A stretch of 64,000 bases of DNA from an uncultured Lachnospiraceae bacterium (GTDB lineage Bacteria > Bacillota > Clostridia > Lachnospirales > Lachnospiraceae): the NCBI GenBank assembly GCA_934320845.1, contig CAKRFU010000008.1, positions 62,001-126,000 of the forward strand, read 5' to 3'. How positions within the stretch are numbered: the stretch's first letter is position 1; every line of letters starts with the position of its first letter. Shown here one piece after another: positions 8,107 through 17,657 of the stretch. The notes beneath the pieces are model-generated. The model had not been told where the DNA came from. It did not search any database and worked only from the letters and a program-made list of their open reading frames with translations. The position numbers were made by a program, and so were the translations under genes.

Positions 8107-9348
8107 TTAAAGCTTTGTAAGCTGTATGCAGACATAATTTTTCCAGAAAGAATTATTACAATTAGCCGTTTCGAGGTCGGGAATAGTTTCTATCTGGTAA
8201 AATGAAATTTTATCACGCAATGCAAGTTTATATTTTATAAAACAATTATCGGTGTCGGCTTTGCTGTTTTTTATCGGATGCAGTGATGGGATAAAATATC
8301 CCTGCTTTTTTGTATAGCATGTTGCGGCGGTTGCCTTTTTTCTGTGAGATTTGTTCATATAAGCGGCAACACTTTTATGAAGTGCAATATCTTTATCCGA
8401 AAAATAATAATAGTCTTTATAATTTTTAATATAATTATATAAGATGCCTGATAAGATTGGAACTTTGAGCAGGACGGTATTATTTTCAAAAGTGAGCTGT
8501 AAATTATCCGTTTCCTGATAGACTTCTGAACTGCTTTTAGGAAACGGAATATTTGTTTCAACTTTTTTGGGAAATATAAGTTCATCAACAGTGCATAATA
8601 TATTTAGCATTCCGTCCTCGTCAATTGTTATATCTGATATATAAAACTGCTTTGAATATTCATTGAATATAGTTTCATCATCGGATATCGGAGAGAGGGC
8701 GGAAATATCATTGTAAGACATTATGCTTGCTATATTTAACATATTTTCAATATCTTCATAATTGTGGAGAAGCAGAATTTTTTCAAGTTCCTCCGTTTTT
8801 GCAGGAGTAAGAATTTTTTTCTGCATATATTCCGCATAAATTGGGATAAGTTTGCCGCCGTCAAATTTATCGTCCCTTACAATGCCAAGCCATCTTTCGA
8901 GAGCAGTCTGGTTTGCTTTCGAGAGATTAAGTATTTTTTTGACAGGTCGTATATATGCAAGAATATCAATAGAATATATACCGTTTTTATCATTTAATAT
9001 TTTATCGGAATGTTTTGACGGGGATATGCCGTGTTTATCACATTTATTTAAAATATATGGTATATCAAATGTCTTTCCATTAAAATGATAAAGATAATTA
9101 TAGTTTTCAAGAATATCAAGAAAACTGTTTATCATATAGGCTTCACTTTTATAATTATTGGCAAAAAATTGTGTAAGATGCCAATTGTTATCTTCTTTGC
9201 TATAGAACATAACGCCAATCATATAAAGAGAGGAAGCTTTTGGAGACAATCCGGTTGTTTCTATATCAAAAAAAAGAATTTGTTCAACAGGATGTTTGAA
9301 ATTATATTTAAATTTTGGAACTTTACATTTGTAATTAAAAGTTTTCAT
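8107..9348 (-). CDS. YprB-like ribonuclease H-fold exonuclease
   Basis: This 413-aa protein begins with a 3'-5' exonuclease-like RNase H fold. FFDIETTGL gives Asp28 and Glu30, HFNGKTFDIPY gives Asp95, and HNYEDIENM gives the last acidic residue Asp199, together a DEDD-type metal site. The C-terminal half (about 210-413) is lysine and tyrosine rich and unrecognised. This matches the YprB family, whose substrate is not known; single-stranded nucleic acid is likely. The ATG has a GAGG ribosome site on the minus strand. Confidence 0.8.
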   Translation of the reverse strand: MKTFNYKCKVPKFKYNFKHPVEQILFFDIETTGLSPKASSLYMIGVMFYSKEDNNWHLTQFFANNYKSEAYMINSFLDILENYNYLYHFNGKTFDIPYILNKCDKHGISPSKHSDKILNDKNGIYSIDILAYIRPVKKILNLSKANQTALERWLGIVRDDKFDGGKLIPIYAEYMQKKILTPAKTEELEKILLLHNYEDIENMLNIASIMSYNDISALSPISDDETIFNEYSKQFYISDITIDEDGMLNILCTVDELIFPKKVETNIPFPKSSSEVYQETDNLQLTFENNTVLLKVPILSGILYNYIKNYKDYYYFSDKDIALHKSVAAYMNKSHRKKATAATCYTKKQGYFIPSLHPIKNSKADTDNCFIKYKLALRDKISFYQIETIPDLETANCNNSFWKNYVCIQLTKL

Positions 9349-9652
9349 AAAAACCTCGATTTCATAAAAATATAATGATATTCACAGCTTAGCCTGTGAA
9401 TACCTCAAAAATTACTTCTATTATAATAACATATTTTTATATGATATAAAAAATAAAAATTATCAATATTAAACAGCTGAGCAGTTCGGTCATAAAAATA
9501 TAACCGGCAATACAAAAGTCATATCAGAACATTTATTTGCCAAAATGCTTTGGTTTATGTTAGAATATTAAGCAAAGTTTTCTTATTGAAGAAATGTAAT
9601 TTTGTACCGGCTGTATTATATTGATATAAAAAATTGTCAGGAGGGAGTCTAA
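9349..9652. other. 304-base divergent intergenic region
   Basis: This region lies between divergent yprB-like and cls. It holds a perfect 9-bp inverted repeat TATTCACAG / CTGTGAATA (9379-9387 with 9394-9402), which would be in the yprB-like 5' leader. A possible cls promoter is TTGCCA plus an 18-base spacer plus TAGAAT near 9540-9566. Nothing else stands out in this AT-rich stretch. Confidence 0.45.
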
Positions 9653-11305
9653 TTGGAAAAGTTTTTTAATTCGGATTCTGCCTATGAAAAATGGGTGAGA
9701 AAGAATAAAAAAAAGAAAAACTCACAGCAGTTTGAAAGCGAAAAAAAGAAATATCTGAATGGGCTTAAAGGAAGAGTGCAAAACAATCTAAGCGGATTTT
9801 TAAGAGTATTGGTTACGGCACTTATTGTTTTTTTGCAGGTATTACTTATAATATTTCTGCCATTTTTGCTTAGACAGTTTACGGTATATTTTTATTTTAT
9901 AGTTGAAATTATATCTGTCATTGCGATTGTCACTTTGGTAAACCGCAATCAGAGTCCGTCTTACAGGCTTGCATGGATATCCATAGTGCTTTTGCTGCCT
10001 ATAAGTGGTTTCTTTATGTATTATCTGTGGGGAAGATCAGGAAAAAAGAGAAAATATCTTGATTTGTATATATTAAGACAGATATCTTACGGAAACAAAT
10101 TTTTATTGGAAGATAAAAAACTTGTAAATGATTATATAGAAAAAAATCCGGTTGCAGGCCGTATGGTTAAATATATGTCCGCTGAAAAATATATGTTTAC
10201 GGGAGGCAATGAAGTAACTTATTATCCTATGGGTGAAGATGTTTTTGAAGATATATTTGAGGATCTTGAGAAAGCTGAAAAATTTATACTTATTGATTTC
10301 TTTATAGTTGCCGAGGGGGCTCTGTGGGATAAACTTCATGAAATTCTTCTTAGAAAGATTGCAGAAGGTGTTGAAGTGAAGTTCATGTATGACGATTTTG
10401 GAGCTGCAATCAGAACCGGCAAGTACTTCAAGAGAGTTCTTGAAGATGATGGATTTGAGGTGAGAATATTCAATCCGATACACAAGTATACGGGAGAACT
10501 TTATATGAATTTCCGCTCGCATCAAAAAATACTCATAATAGACGGTGAAGTAGGATATACAGGAGGATTTAATCTTGCAGATGAGTATGCAAATCTTATT
10601 GAGCGTTTTGGTGTATGGAAAGATACAGGTGTAAGAATATGCGGTGAGGGTGTATGGGGACTTACTGTTGTATTTTTACAGATGTGGGAAGTATGCGGAA
10701 GAGATGATGTGCATATAGATTATCTTAAATATAAAGCGGTATATCCGAGAGTTGGAAACACATATTGCCAGGTAATATCGGACGGACCGGCAAATAATCC
10801 GAGAAACCCGATAGAAAGCATTTACAATCAGATGATAATGTATTCAAACAAATATCTTTATATAACTACACCATATCTTATAATAGAAGATTATATGAAA
10901 CAGTCTCTTATCGAGGCGGTAAAGAGGGGCGTGGATGTAAGGATAATTACGCCAAATATACCGGACAAGAAGCAGGTGAAGATGCTTACAAATTATAACT
11001 ATGGTGTCTTACTCAGGGAAGGTGTAAGAATTTATGAATATACGCCGGGATTTATACATGCAAAACAGATACTTACGGAAGATGCAGTTATTGTGGGTAC
11101 TATAAATATGGATTACAGAAGTTTTTATCTGCACTATGAAAATGGTGTGTGGATGTCGGGAAAACAGATTCAAAATGCTGTAAGGAGAGATTTTGAGAAA
11201 ACATTTGAGGAAAGCAGGGAAATTACTTATCAGGATTGGCTTAACAGACCGAGAACATGGAAAATGATTCAGCCAATATTAAATGTATTTTCAACATTAT
11301 TATGA
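9653..11305 (+). CDS. cls: cardiolipin synthase (phospholipase D family)
   Basis: This 550-aa membrane enzyme joins two phosphatidylglycerols into cardiolipin plus glycerol. Two HKD phospholipase D motifs are clear: His290 in HQKILIIDGEVGYTGGFN and His469 in HAKQILTEDAVIVGTINMD. Before them are about 50 highly basic residues and three hydrophobic segments (about 50-72, 76-97, 107-127). The family usually has two N-terminal membrane helices, so the basic extension and extra segment are slightly unusual. Translation starts at TTG 9653, supported by GGAGGG; no ATG is better placed. Confidence 0.92.
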   Translation: MEKFFNSDSAYEKWVRKNKKKKNSQQFESEKKKYLNGLKGRVQNNLSGFLRVLVTALIVFLQVLLIIFLPFLLRQFTVYFYFIVEIISVIAIVTLVNRNQSPSYRLAWISIVLLLPISGFFMYYLWGRSGKKRKYLDLYILRQISYGNKFLLEDKKLVNDYIEKNPVAGRMVKYMSAEKYMFTGGNEVTYYPMGEDVFEDIFEDLEKAEKFILIDFFIVAEGALWDKLHEILLRKIAEGVEVKFMYDDFGAAIRTGKYFKRVLEDDGFEVRIFNPIHKYTGELYMNFRSHQKILIIDGEVGYTGGFNLADEYANLIERFGVWKDTGVRICGEGVWGLTVVFLQMWEVCGRDDVHIDYLKYKAVYPRVGNTYCQVISDGPANNPRNPIESIYNQMIMYSNKYLYITTPYLIIEDYMKQSLIEAVKRGVDVRIITPNIPDKKQVKMLTNYNYGVLLREGVRIYEYTPGFIHAKQILTEDAVIVGTINMDYRSFYLHYENGVWMSGKQIQNAVRRDFEKTFEESREITYQDWLNRPRTWKMIQPILNVFSTLL

Positions 11306-11341
11306 TTTGACGCAGAAGCGTTTTTGAAAAGAGGAGGCAAA

Positions 11342-11602
11342 ATGGTTTATACAAATGTATGTAAGCATTGTCACAAAGTTTTTAAGTCAAAGATAAGAAC
11401 ACTTTGCTGTAAAGAATGCCGCAGTGTTGACGATTCGCAGCTTGATGATATTGTGGCATATCTGAGAATGTATCCAAACAGTAATGCGCTTCAGATATCG
11501 GAGGAACTTGGAATACATCCGTATGAGATAATAAAATTTATGGATGAGGGCTGGCTAAATACCGTAAATGGTACATTCAGCCGTTTGGAGGATGACGAAT
11601 GA
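11342..11602 (+). CDS. zinc-ribbon / helix-turn-helix protein (YvyF-like)
   Basis: This 86-aa protein has two cysteine pairs in its first 30 residues (CKHC and CCKEC). A small winged or HTH domain follows (LDDIVAYLRMYPNSNALQIS, then IHPYEIIKFMDEGWL). The arrangement resembles YvyF/TIGR03826, a flagellar-operon zinc-ribbon protein, but no flagellar genes are near, so that is only a structural parallel. The ATG at 11342 follows GAGGAGG. Its stop codon overlaps the ruvA start (ATGA), indicating translational coupling. Confidence 0.7.
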   Translation: MVYTNVCKHCHKVFKSKIRTLCCKECRSVDDSQLDDIVAYLRMYPNSNALQISEELGIHPYEIIKFMDEGWLNTVNGTFSRLEDDE

Positions 11603-12219
11603 TTAGTTTTATAAAAGGAAAACTGGTTCACATATATGAGAATGTTATTATAGTAGAAAATAACGGGATCGGTTATGAGATATTTGTGCCTATGTCGGTT
11701 ATAGGAAATATGCCGCTTGTAGGCAGTGAAGTTATGATATATACATATATGCATGTAAGAGAGGATGCATTGCAGCTTTTTGGTTTTCTTGACAGAGATA
11801 CACTTGAAATATTTAAGCTTCTTATCACTGTCAGCGGAATAGGACCAAAAGGAGCTATTGGTGTTCTTGGAACATTATCTGCGGATGACATCAGATATGC
11901 GGTTATGGCAGAGGATGCAAAGACGATTGCAAAGGCACCGGGGATTGGAGCAAAGACTGCAAGCAAAGTGGTTATTGAACTCAAAGATAAGCTTAAAATG
12001 CGTGATGTGGCAGAAAATATTTCGTCAGAAATTGATGGGCAGCAGAGTATATTTGATGACGGTGGTTCAAAGCAGGCAGTATCAGATGCCATAGAAGCAC
12101 TTGTGGCACTCGGTTATTCCGCAACGGAAGCGGCTAAGGCAGTCAGAAAAGCTGATGCAGGTGACGATGTTACGGTTGAAGAACTGCTGAAACTGAGTTT
12201 GAAATACTTATATTCATAA
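11599..12219 (+). CDS. ruvA: Holliday junction branch migration protein RuvA
   Basis: This 206-aa protein binds four-way DNA junctions as a tetramer and loads RuvB. It shows an N-terminal OB fold (MISFIKGKLVHIYENVIIVE), tandem helix-hairpin-helix motifs (ISVSGIGPKGAIGVLG-like and APGIGAKTASKVV), and a C-terminal RuvB-binding three-helix domain (DAIEALVALGYSATEA). It overlaps the zinc-ribbon gene by 4 bases, with ruvB 12 bases downstream. Confidence 0.97.
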   Translation: MISFIKGKLVHIYENVIIVENNGIGYEIFVPMSVIGNMPLVGSEVMIYTYMHVREDALQLFGFLDRDTLEIFKLLITVSGIGPKGAIGVLGTLSADDIRYAVMAEDAKTIAKAPGIGAKTASKVVIELKDKLKMRDVAENISSEIDGQQSIFDDGGSKQAVSDAIEALVALGYSATEAAKAVRKADAGDDVTVEELLKLSLKYLYS

Positions 12220-12231
12220 TGGAGAAAATAG

Positions 12232-13233
12232 ATGGCAAAAAGGAGTATAACAACAGAATTTACAGAGGAAGATGCGGGTATAGAAACGACGCTAAGACCT
12301 AAATTCTTGAAAGACTATATAGGTCAGGAGAAGGTTAAGGGTAATCTTAAAATATATATAGAAGCGGCAAAACAAAGAGGCGAGGCTCTCGACCATGTTC
12401 TTTTATATGGCCCGCCGGGTCTTGGAAAAACTACACTTGCAGGAATTATTGCAAATGAGATGGGGGTAAATTTTAAAGTGACTTCAGGACCTGTTATAGA
12501 AAAAACAGGTGACCTTGTTGCAATTTTAAATGGTCTTGCAGAAGGAGACCTGCTGTTTATAGATGAGATACACAGGTTAAACAGACAGGCGGAAGAAGTG
12601 CTTTATTCGGCAATGGAAGATTACGCAGTTGATATTGTGATAGGAAAAGGGCCTACGGCAAGGTCTATAAGAATGGATCTGCCTAAATTTACGCTGGTAG
12701 GTGCAACTACAAGAGCAGGAATGCTTTCAGCACCTTTGCGTGACAGGTTTGGAGTTGTGAACAGAATGGAATTTTATACAACGGATGAACTTTATAAGAT
12801 TATCACAAACTCAGCAAAAGTGCTTGGCGTAGAGATAGAAAAAGATGGTGCCATTGAACTGGCAAGACGTTCCAGAGGAACGCCAAGACTTGCGAACAGA
12901 ATGTTAAAACGTGTGAGAGACTTTGCACAGATAAAATATGACGGCAGGATAACAAAAGAAGTTGCCGATTTTGCGCTTGATCTGCTTGAGGTAGATAAAC
13001 TTGGACTTGACAACACGGACAGACAGATAATACTCACAATGATAAATAATTTTGGAGGAGGGCCGGTCGGACTTGAAGCACTTGCCGTATCAATAGGTGA
13101 AGATGCCGGAACTATAGAGGATGTGTATGAACCATATCTTGTACAAAACGGACTTGTTGCAAGAACGCCGAGGGGAAGAAGTGTTACAAAAGCCGGTTAT
13201 GAGCATTTTGGAATTTCATTCTCAGAGGAATAA
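12232..13233 (+). CDS. ruvB: Holliday junction ATP-dependent helicase RuvB
   Basis: This 333-aa AAA+ motor drives branch migration with RuvA during recombination. Walker A is GPPGLGKTT, Walker B is LFIDEIHRL, sensor 1 is LVGATTRAG and the arginine finger lies in [10 protein letters not shown]-terminal winged helix ends in [13 protein letters not shown]. Full length for the family. ruvC is not adjacent, as is normal in Firmicutes, which use RecU-type or dispersed resolvases. Confidence 0.98.
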   Translation: MAKRSITTEFTEEDAGIETTLRPKFLKDYIGQEKVKGNLKIYIEAAKQRGEALDHVLLYGPPGLGKTTLAGIIANEMGVNFKVTSGPVIEKTGDLVAILNGLAEGDLLFIDEIHRLNRQAEEVLYSAMEDYAVDIVIGKGPTARSIRMDLPKFTLVGATTRAGMLSAPLRDRFGVVNRMEFYTTDELYKIITNSAKVLGVEIEKDGAIELARRSRGTPRLANRMLKRVRDFAQIKYDGRITKEVADFALDLLEVDKLGLDNTDRQIILTMINNFGGGPVGLEALAVSIGEDAGTIEDVYEPYLVQNGLVARTPRGRSVTKAGYEHFGISFSEE

Positions 13234-13256
13234 CAAATTCAAAAATATTTTAACAA

Positions 13257-13285
13257 TTGCGATAAATTAAAATATATAGTACAAT
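13257..13285 (+). promoter_or_regulatory. probable trpS promoter
   Basis: TTGCGA (13257-13262), a 17-base spacer and TACAAT (13280-13285) lie about 85 bases before trpS. The leader is too short for a T-box and contains no T-box core, so tRNA-dependent control is unlikely. Confidence 0.5.
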
Positions 13286-13371
13286 ATAATGTGGTGCTGT
13301 ATAAGACATAGTCGGGTATGGCAGATTTTGAATGATAAACAGAAAATATAATTTAAGGAGAAATATATAAA

Positions 13372-14433
13372 ATGGAACAGAAGCAGATAATATTAACAGG
13401 AGACCGTCCTACAGGCAAACTCCATGTAGGTCATTATGTAGGTTCATTAAAAGAGAGAGTAAAATTACAGAACTCAGGAAAATTCGATGAAATATATATC
13501 ATGATAGCAGATGCACAGGCACTTACTGACAATGCAGAGCATCCGGAAAAAGTAAGACAGAACATTATTCAGGTTGCACTTGATTATCTTGCATGCGGTC
13601 TTGACCCGGATAAATCGACTATCTTTATCCAGTCTATGGTACCTGAACTTACTGAGCTTACGTTTTATTACATGAACCTTGTAACAGTATCAAGAGTTCA
13701 AAGAAACCCTACAGTAAAAGCAGAGATAAAAATGCGTAATTTCGAGGCAAGTATCCCAGTTGGATTTTTCTGCTATCCGATAAGCCAGGCAGCAGACATA
13801 ACGGCATTCAGAGCAACAACTGTTCCGGTTGGAGAAGACCAGATGCCTATGATTGAACAGTGTAAGGAAATAGTACACAAATTTAACTCGGTATATGGAG
13901 AAACACTTACAGATCCAAAGATTGTACTTCCTGACAACCAGGCATGTTTGAGACTTCCGGGAATTGACGGAAAAGCAAAGATGAGTAAATCACTCGGGAA
14001 CTGTATTTATCTTTCTGATGAAGCAAAGGACATAAAGACAAAAGTAATGTCAATGTATACAGACCCTAATCACATAAGAGTTGAGGATCCGGGTCAGGTC
14101 GATGGAAATCCGGTATTTATCTACCTTGATGCGTTCTGTAAACCGGAATATTTTGAAGAATTTTTGCCGGATTATAATAATCTTGATGAATTAAAAGAGC
14201 ACTACAAGAGAGGTGGACTTGGAGACGTTAAAGTCAAGAAATTCTTAAATAATGTAATACAGGCAGAACTTGAGCCAATCAGAGAGAGAAGAAAATCTTG
14301 GGAGAAACGACTTCCGGATGTATACGATATTTTGAAAAAAGGAAGCGAAACAGCAGAGAAAAAGGCAGCGGCAACATTGAATGATGTAAGAAAAGCAATG
14401 CAGATAGATTATTTTGATAATGGAACATTATAG
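13372..14433 (+). CDS. trpS: tryptophan--tRNA ligase
   Basis: This 353-aa class Ic synthetase charges tRNA-Trp. The HIGH-like motif is KLHVGHY (about residues 16-22) and KMSKS is at residues 203-207. GEDQMPMIEQ contacts the adenylate region. The length is slightly above the 330-340 of the usual bacterial form. It is a single gene behind its own promoter, with AAGGAG as ribosome site. Confidence 0.97.
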   Translation: MEQKQIILTGDRPTGKLHVGHYVGSLKERVKLQNSGKFDEIYIMIADAQALTDNAEHPEKVRQNIIQVALDYLACGLDPDKSTIFIQSMVPELTELTFYYMNLVTVSRVQRNPTVKAEIKMRNFEASIPVGFFCYPISQAADITAFRATTVPVGEDQMPMIEQCKEIVHKFNSVYGETLTDPKIVLPDNQACLRLPGIDGKAKMSKSLGNCIYLSDEAKDIKTKVMSMYTDPNHIRVEDPGQVDGNPVFIYLDAFCKPEYFEEFLPDYNNLDELKEHYKRGGLGDVKVKKFLNNVIQAELEPIRERRKSWEKRLPDVYDILKKGSETAEKKAAATLNDVRKAMQIDYFDNGTL

Positions 14434-14557
14434 GGTGAATTTATTTAAATAATAATAAAAAATATGCTGGCAGCATTATACATCAGGAAATAATTATGCT
14501 ATAATTCCTAAAGAACATGAGTAATGTTTATAGTAAAATCATTAGGAAGTGGAAATT

Positions 14558-15028
14558 ATGAGAGAAAGAAAAAGTAATTTAAGAAACAGGAAAATCATAG
14601 GTGTTATTATAACTGCCATCATAGCAGTTTGCATGTTTACGAGCAGTATGAGCAGTATGAGTATAACAGCAAGCGCAAACAGTAAAGCAAGTTATCTTAA
14701 AAGTTACCAAAAGTTAGTGAAAAAGTGCAAACGCAAATTTACTTATTCAGGTTCGCAGATGGAGATGAATAGAGAAGCTTGTGCAGAATATAAACTTTGG
14801 GATAATGAATTAAACAGAGTTTATAAAAAGATAAAAAGCTCACTTTCAGATAAGAGAGCAAAGCAGTTGGTCGCATCTGAAATAAAATGGATTAAAAAAA
14901 GAGACAAGAAGGCTGCTAAGGCTGCAGCAGGCTGGGTAGGAGGAACAGGGTATACATTGATGTACAAATCATCCCTGACAGACCAGACAAAAAAGAGAAT
15001 TAAATGGCTTATAAGAAATTATGCATAA
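14558..15028 (+). CDS. secreted LprI-like (DUF1311) protein
   Basis: This 156-aa protein has a long signal peptide (basic start, then IIGVIITAIIAVCMFTSSM, cleavage probably near ASA). The mature part fits the LprI/DUF1311 pattern: REACAEYKLWDNELNRVYKK and VASEIKWIKKRDKKA. Some family members inhibit host lysozyme, but most are uncharacterised. Only two cysteines remain in the mature part. The ATG at 14558 with AGGAAG upstream is preferred over GTG 14549. A terminator follows, separating it from the accessory cassette. Confidence 0.72.
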   Translation: MRERKSNLRNRKIIGVIITAIIAVCMFTSSMSSMSITASANSKASYLKSYQKLVKKCKRKFTYSGSQMEMNREACAEYKLWDNELNRVYKKIKSSLSDKRAKQLVASEIKWIKKRDKKAAKAAAGWVGGTGYTLMYKSSLTDQTKKRIKWLIRNYA

Positions 15029-15061
15029 TATATGTATAATCTTTTAAATCACTAATAAAAA

Positions 15062-15112
15062 GGCAATGATTAGACAGGCAATAATTTTGTCTGCGGGGTC
15101 ATTGTCTTTTTT
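15062..15112 (+). terminator. terminator after the LprI-like gene
   Basis: Outer stem GGCAATGA / TCATTGTC (15062-15069 with 15099-15106) encloses an inner AGACA / TGTCT stem and ends in six T. Confidence 0.8.
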
Positions 15113-15127
15113 CTATGCTGACAGCAT

Positions 15128-15156
15128 TTTACTTTAAAAATCAATTTTGGTATACT
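15128..15156 (+). promoter_or_regulatory. putative promoter of the accessory cassette
   Basis: TTTACT (15128-15133), a 17-base spacer ending in TTGG, and TATACT (15151-15156) lie about 80 bases before the first cassette gene and just after the previous terminator. Confidence 0.5.
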
Positions 15157-15235
15157 GAATATTGGAGAGGCATACTTTGTAAAATTGCAGAAAAAAGGGC
15201 TTCTTAGCAAATATGAATAGATTGGAGCTGATATT

Positions 15236-15349
15236 ATGAATAAGAGAATGATGATTGTGAGATTGACAAAATGTCCTCACTGTGGAAAGAAGCTAAAGGA
15301 CGGTTACAGTATTTGTCCGCATTGCGGAGCAATATTGCCAAGAGCGTAG
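15236..15349 (+). CDS. 37-aa zinc-ribbon protein
   Basis: A short frame starts at ATG 15236 with GGAG about 10 bases upstream. It encodes a basic N-terminus and a double CPHCG zinc ribbon (CPHCGKKLKDGYSICPHCGA), ending in LPRA. Such mini zinc ribbons usually mediate protein or nucleic-acid contacts. It is the first gene of a five-gene same-strand cluster, 20 bases before the next start. Too short for most gene finders, but the four-cysteine pattern makes chance unlikely. Confidence 0.7.
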   Translation: MNKRMMIVRLTKCPHCGKKLKDGYSICPHCGAILPRA

Positions 15350-15369
15350 ATACGAAAGGAGAAAAGAAC

Positions 15370-15961
15370 ATGGTAAATTTTTCAAAAATTAGAATCTAGT
15401 GTAGCTAGTTTAGAAAAGCAGTTACAGGAGGTGAAAGAACAACTTGCGGAGGTCAGAAATGAATATCAGGAAGAATGTCATCCGGGAAAGACGGATATCC
15501 GTGAATATATATTAGAAAAAGCAACAGAACGGTTTGGAGAACATTATATGAAACCGGAAGAGGATAGAGAATTTTTTGATAATTTCTATGATGCAGTCAA
15601 ACGAAAAGTTAAGAAAGATTCTATGATAATGGGATATAGTGAAAACGGTGTAGGAACAGTTTTTTGCGATAATGCAGTATATATATTCAAAACATGTGAT
15701 CCTTTTAAAATGGATTTTATGGTTCAATACGATGAAATCGAAGATGTTGATTATGGACGTTCAGGGGGTAAAGATTTTATTGAAATTACAGTATCAAAGA
15801 CAGCAGCGGGAAATAATAGCTCATCAATATTGAGTGTTTCAGCACCAAGTATATATTATGTAGATGTAGTTAATGGTATTTTCCCAGAAAGGCAAGATGC
15901 TATCCTCTTGAAAGGGATATACAAGCTCCTTCTCGACATTTTAGAATATGTCAATGCCTAA
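15370..15961 (+). CDS. coiled-coil / PH-like protein, reading frame broken near its start
   Basis: A strong site (GAAAGGAG) serves ATG 15370, but that frame stops after 9 codons at 15397. One frame over, the sequence is open from 15377 to 15961 and reads as a heptad coiled coil (LESSVASLEKQLQEVKEQL) continuing into the long frame. Removing one T from the T5 run at 15378-15382 joins the two into one 196-aa protein. The C-terminal part (about 95-190) looks like a beta-rich PH-like domain: VGTVFCDNAVYIFKTCDP, then MVQYDEIEDVDYG. The frame from GTG 15431 alone lacks a separate ribosome site. It is mutated, frameshifted on purpose, or a sequencing error. The function is not recognised. Confidence 0.6.
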
Positions 15962-16074
15962 ATAGTAAGGCGAATTATATAAAGTATGATGGTGTGTGGG
16001 AGGCAGGGTGATTTAAGAGTACAATACTAAGAGTAGGATGCAAGAAACTTGTGTATAAAAGAGAAGGTGACAAA

Positions 16075-17625
16075 ATGGAAGAAAAAAAGAAAGAGCAGGA
16101 TATGAAAGATTCTTTGATTGGATTGGCACAGGGTGAAATCGTACAAAGACATGGAGAAGCGTCCAGCCAGATTTTACAGGCTTACAAAGGGATTCGTGTT
16201 GATCATAATGGTCATTTGGAAGATTTTCATGGGCGTAATTTAAAACAGATTAGTGAGTATAATTTAGGAGACAACCCGGATGTTTCAAGAAAACAGCAAT
16301 CTGGCTTTTCGGCAGAGTTGATTAAGGAATCACGTGATAATAAGCAAGCGGTTATAAATGGAGAAAGCAATCGAACCAGAACAACAGATGGCATTGGAAA
16401 GACAAATGATACACAGTATGACCATGTTATCGTAGATGAAAACGGAAATGTACAAGAAGGCTCAGGCAGTCAGATGAAGTTTTTAAAATCCCGTACTACA
16501 AAAAATGGTCAGACGAAATATAATGTCATCGATAAGCTTGCCAAAGATACATCTTGGGATCGGTATGATGGACCGGTTGATATTCCATCTGATCAATATG
16601 AGGGTGCAGTGCGGTATGCCAAAGAAGAAGCTGAAAAGTTAGAAAAACAGGCAGCAGCATTGCGGGAGCAAGGCAACATAGAAAAAGCCAAAGAAATAGA
16701 AGAAAAAGCACAGCGTTACAGAGATGCACAAAAGAGAGTCAGAGATTCAGGCGTTTCTTCAGCAGAAGCATTGGACGCCAGAAACAATCCTGAGAAATTT
16801 GTAGCAAAAGAAATGCTAAAAAGTGGTCATGAAGCAGGAGTAGCGGCTGCAAAGGGGACAATGATCGTATCTGGTGTTGTATCCGGCGTAAAAAATATGT
16901 GTGCAGTCGTGGCAGGAGAAAAAGATCTTGACGAAGCAGCAGTTGATGTGACGAAGACTGTTGCAAAAGATGGTGCTACCGCATATAGTGTTGCTAATAT
17001 TGGAACAGGGATAAAAGCATTGATGCACGCATCTAAGAATGAATTAATCCGTGAGCTTGGTGCAAGTGCTGTTAATCTTCCTGTTTTGCTTGCTAATACA
17101 ACAGTTTCTGTCGGAAAGAATCTTTACCGTTTTGCAAAAGGAGAGATTAACTCAGAAGAACTTGTGTATGCATTAGGCCAAAATGGAATGGAACTGACGG
17201 GTGGCTGTATTGGTGGAACTGTTGGATTGGCATTAGGCGGACCGATAGGAGCTGCGATTGGAAGTTTTGCCGGAACTTTAATTTCAAAAGTAATTTACAA
17301 TGGAGTAACTAAGATCCTGCATGAAACAAAAATGTCGGCACAGAGGCGGAAAGCACTGGAACAGATTTCACAGGAAGCAGTTGCACAGATTGCGATTTTG
17401 AAAGAAGAATTAAAACAATATGCACAGGAAAAATATGAAGAACGGGAACGTTTGATAGATAATCTTTTTTCGGAAATCGAAAGAACTTCTCTTAATAATG
17501 ACATCAATGGCTATATTCGCTGTATTGACCAATTCGGTAAAGCATTCGGCATAGAACTGGCATTAAATAGCAAAGAAGAGATTGAAGAATTTATGCAAGA
17601 TAAGGAAAGCGTGCTCGTTTTATAA
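16075..17625 (+). CDS. 516-aa protein with coiled coil and glycine-zipper membrane segment
   Basis: I cannot assign a function. Reading along: a polar N-terminus (about 1-150) with YDHVIVDENGNVQEGSGSQ, a charged coiled coil (about 175-225, KEEAEKLEKQAAALREQG), a small-residue-rich helical region (about 245-330), a striking glycine zipper (about 378-410, GGCIGGTVGLALGGPIGAAI) able to insert in a membrane, then a second long coiled coil (about 420-470) and an acidic end. Membrane-inserting effectors and envelope-stress proteins share this layout; that is inference. ATG 16075 has GAAGGTG upstream. Arg codons CGT/CGG and Leu codons TTA/TTG contrast with AGA and CTT in neighbouring core genes, suggesting transfer. 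Confidence 0.72.
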   Translation: MEEKKKEQDMKDSLIGLAQGEIVQRHGEASSQILQAYKGIRVDHNGHLEDFHGRNLKQISEYNLGDNPDVSRKQQSGFSAELIKESRDNKQAVINGESNRTRTTDGIGKTNDTQYDHVIVDENGNVQEGSGSQMKFLKSRTTKNGQTKYNVIDKLAKDTSWDRYDGPVDIPSDQYEGAVRYAKEEAEKLEKQAAALREQGNIEKAKEIEEKAQRYRDAQKRVRDSGVSSAEALDARNNPEKFVAKEMLKSGHEAGVAAAKGTMIVSGVVSGVKNMCAVVAGEKDLDEAAVDVTKTVAKDGATAYSVANIGTGIKALMHASKNELIRELGASAVNLPVLLANTTVSVGKNLYRFAKGEINSEELVYALGQNGMELTGGCIGGTVGLALGGPIGAAIGSFAGTLISKVIYNGVTKILHETKMSAQRRKALEQISQEAVAQIAILKEELKQYAQEKYEERERLIDNLFSEIERTSLNNDINGYIRCIDQFGKAFGIELALNSKEEIEEFMQDKESVLVL

Positions 17626-17657
17626 AGTGACAAAATCAGAACAATGGAGGTGATTAG

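Noticed and set aside
12792..13037. Open minus-strand frame inside ruvB
   Set aside because: Serine-rich shadow of a fully conserved gene.
13234..13371. Possible T-box riboswitch before trpS
   Set aside because: The leader is only 138 bases, has no T-box core sequence and no specifier hairpin plus terminator arrangement.
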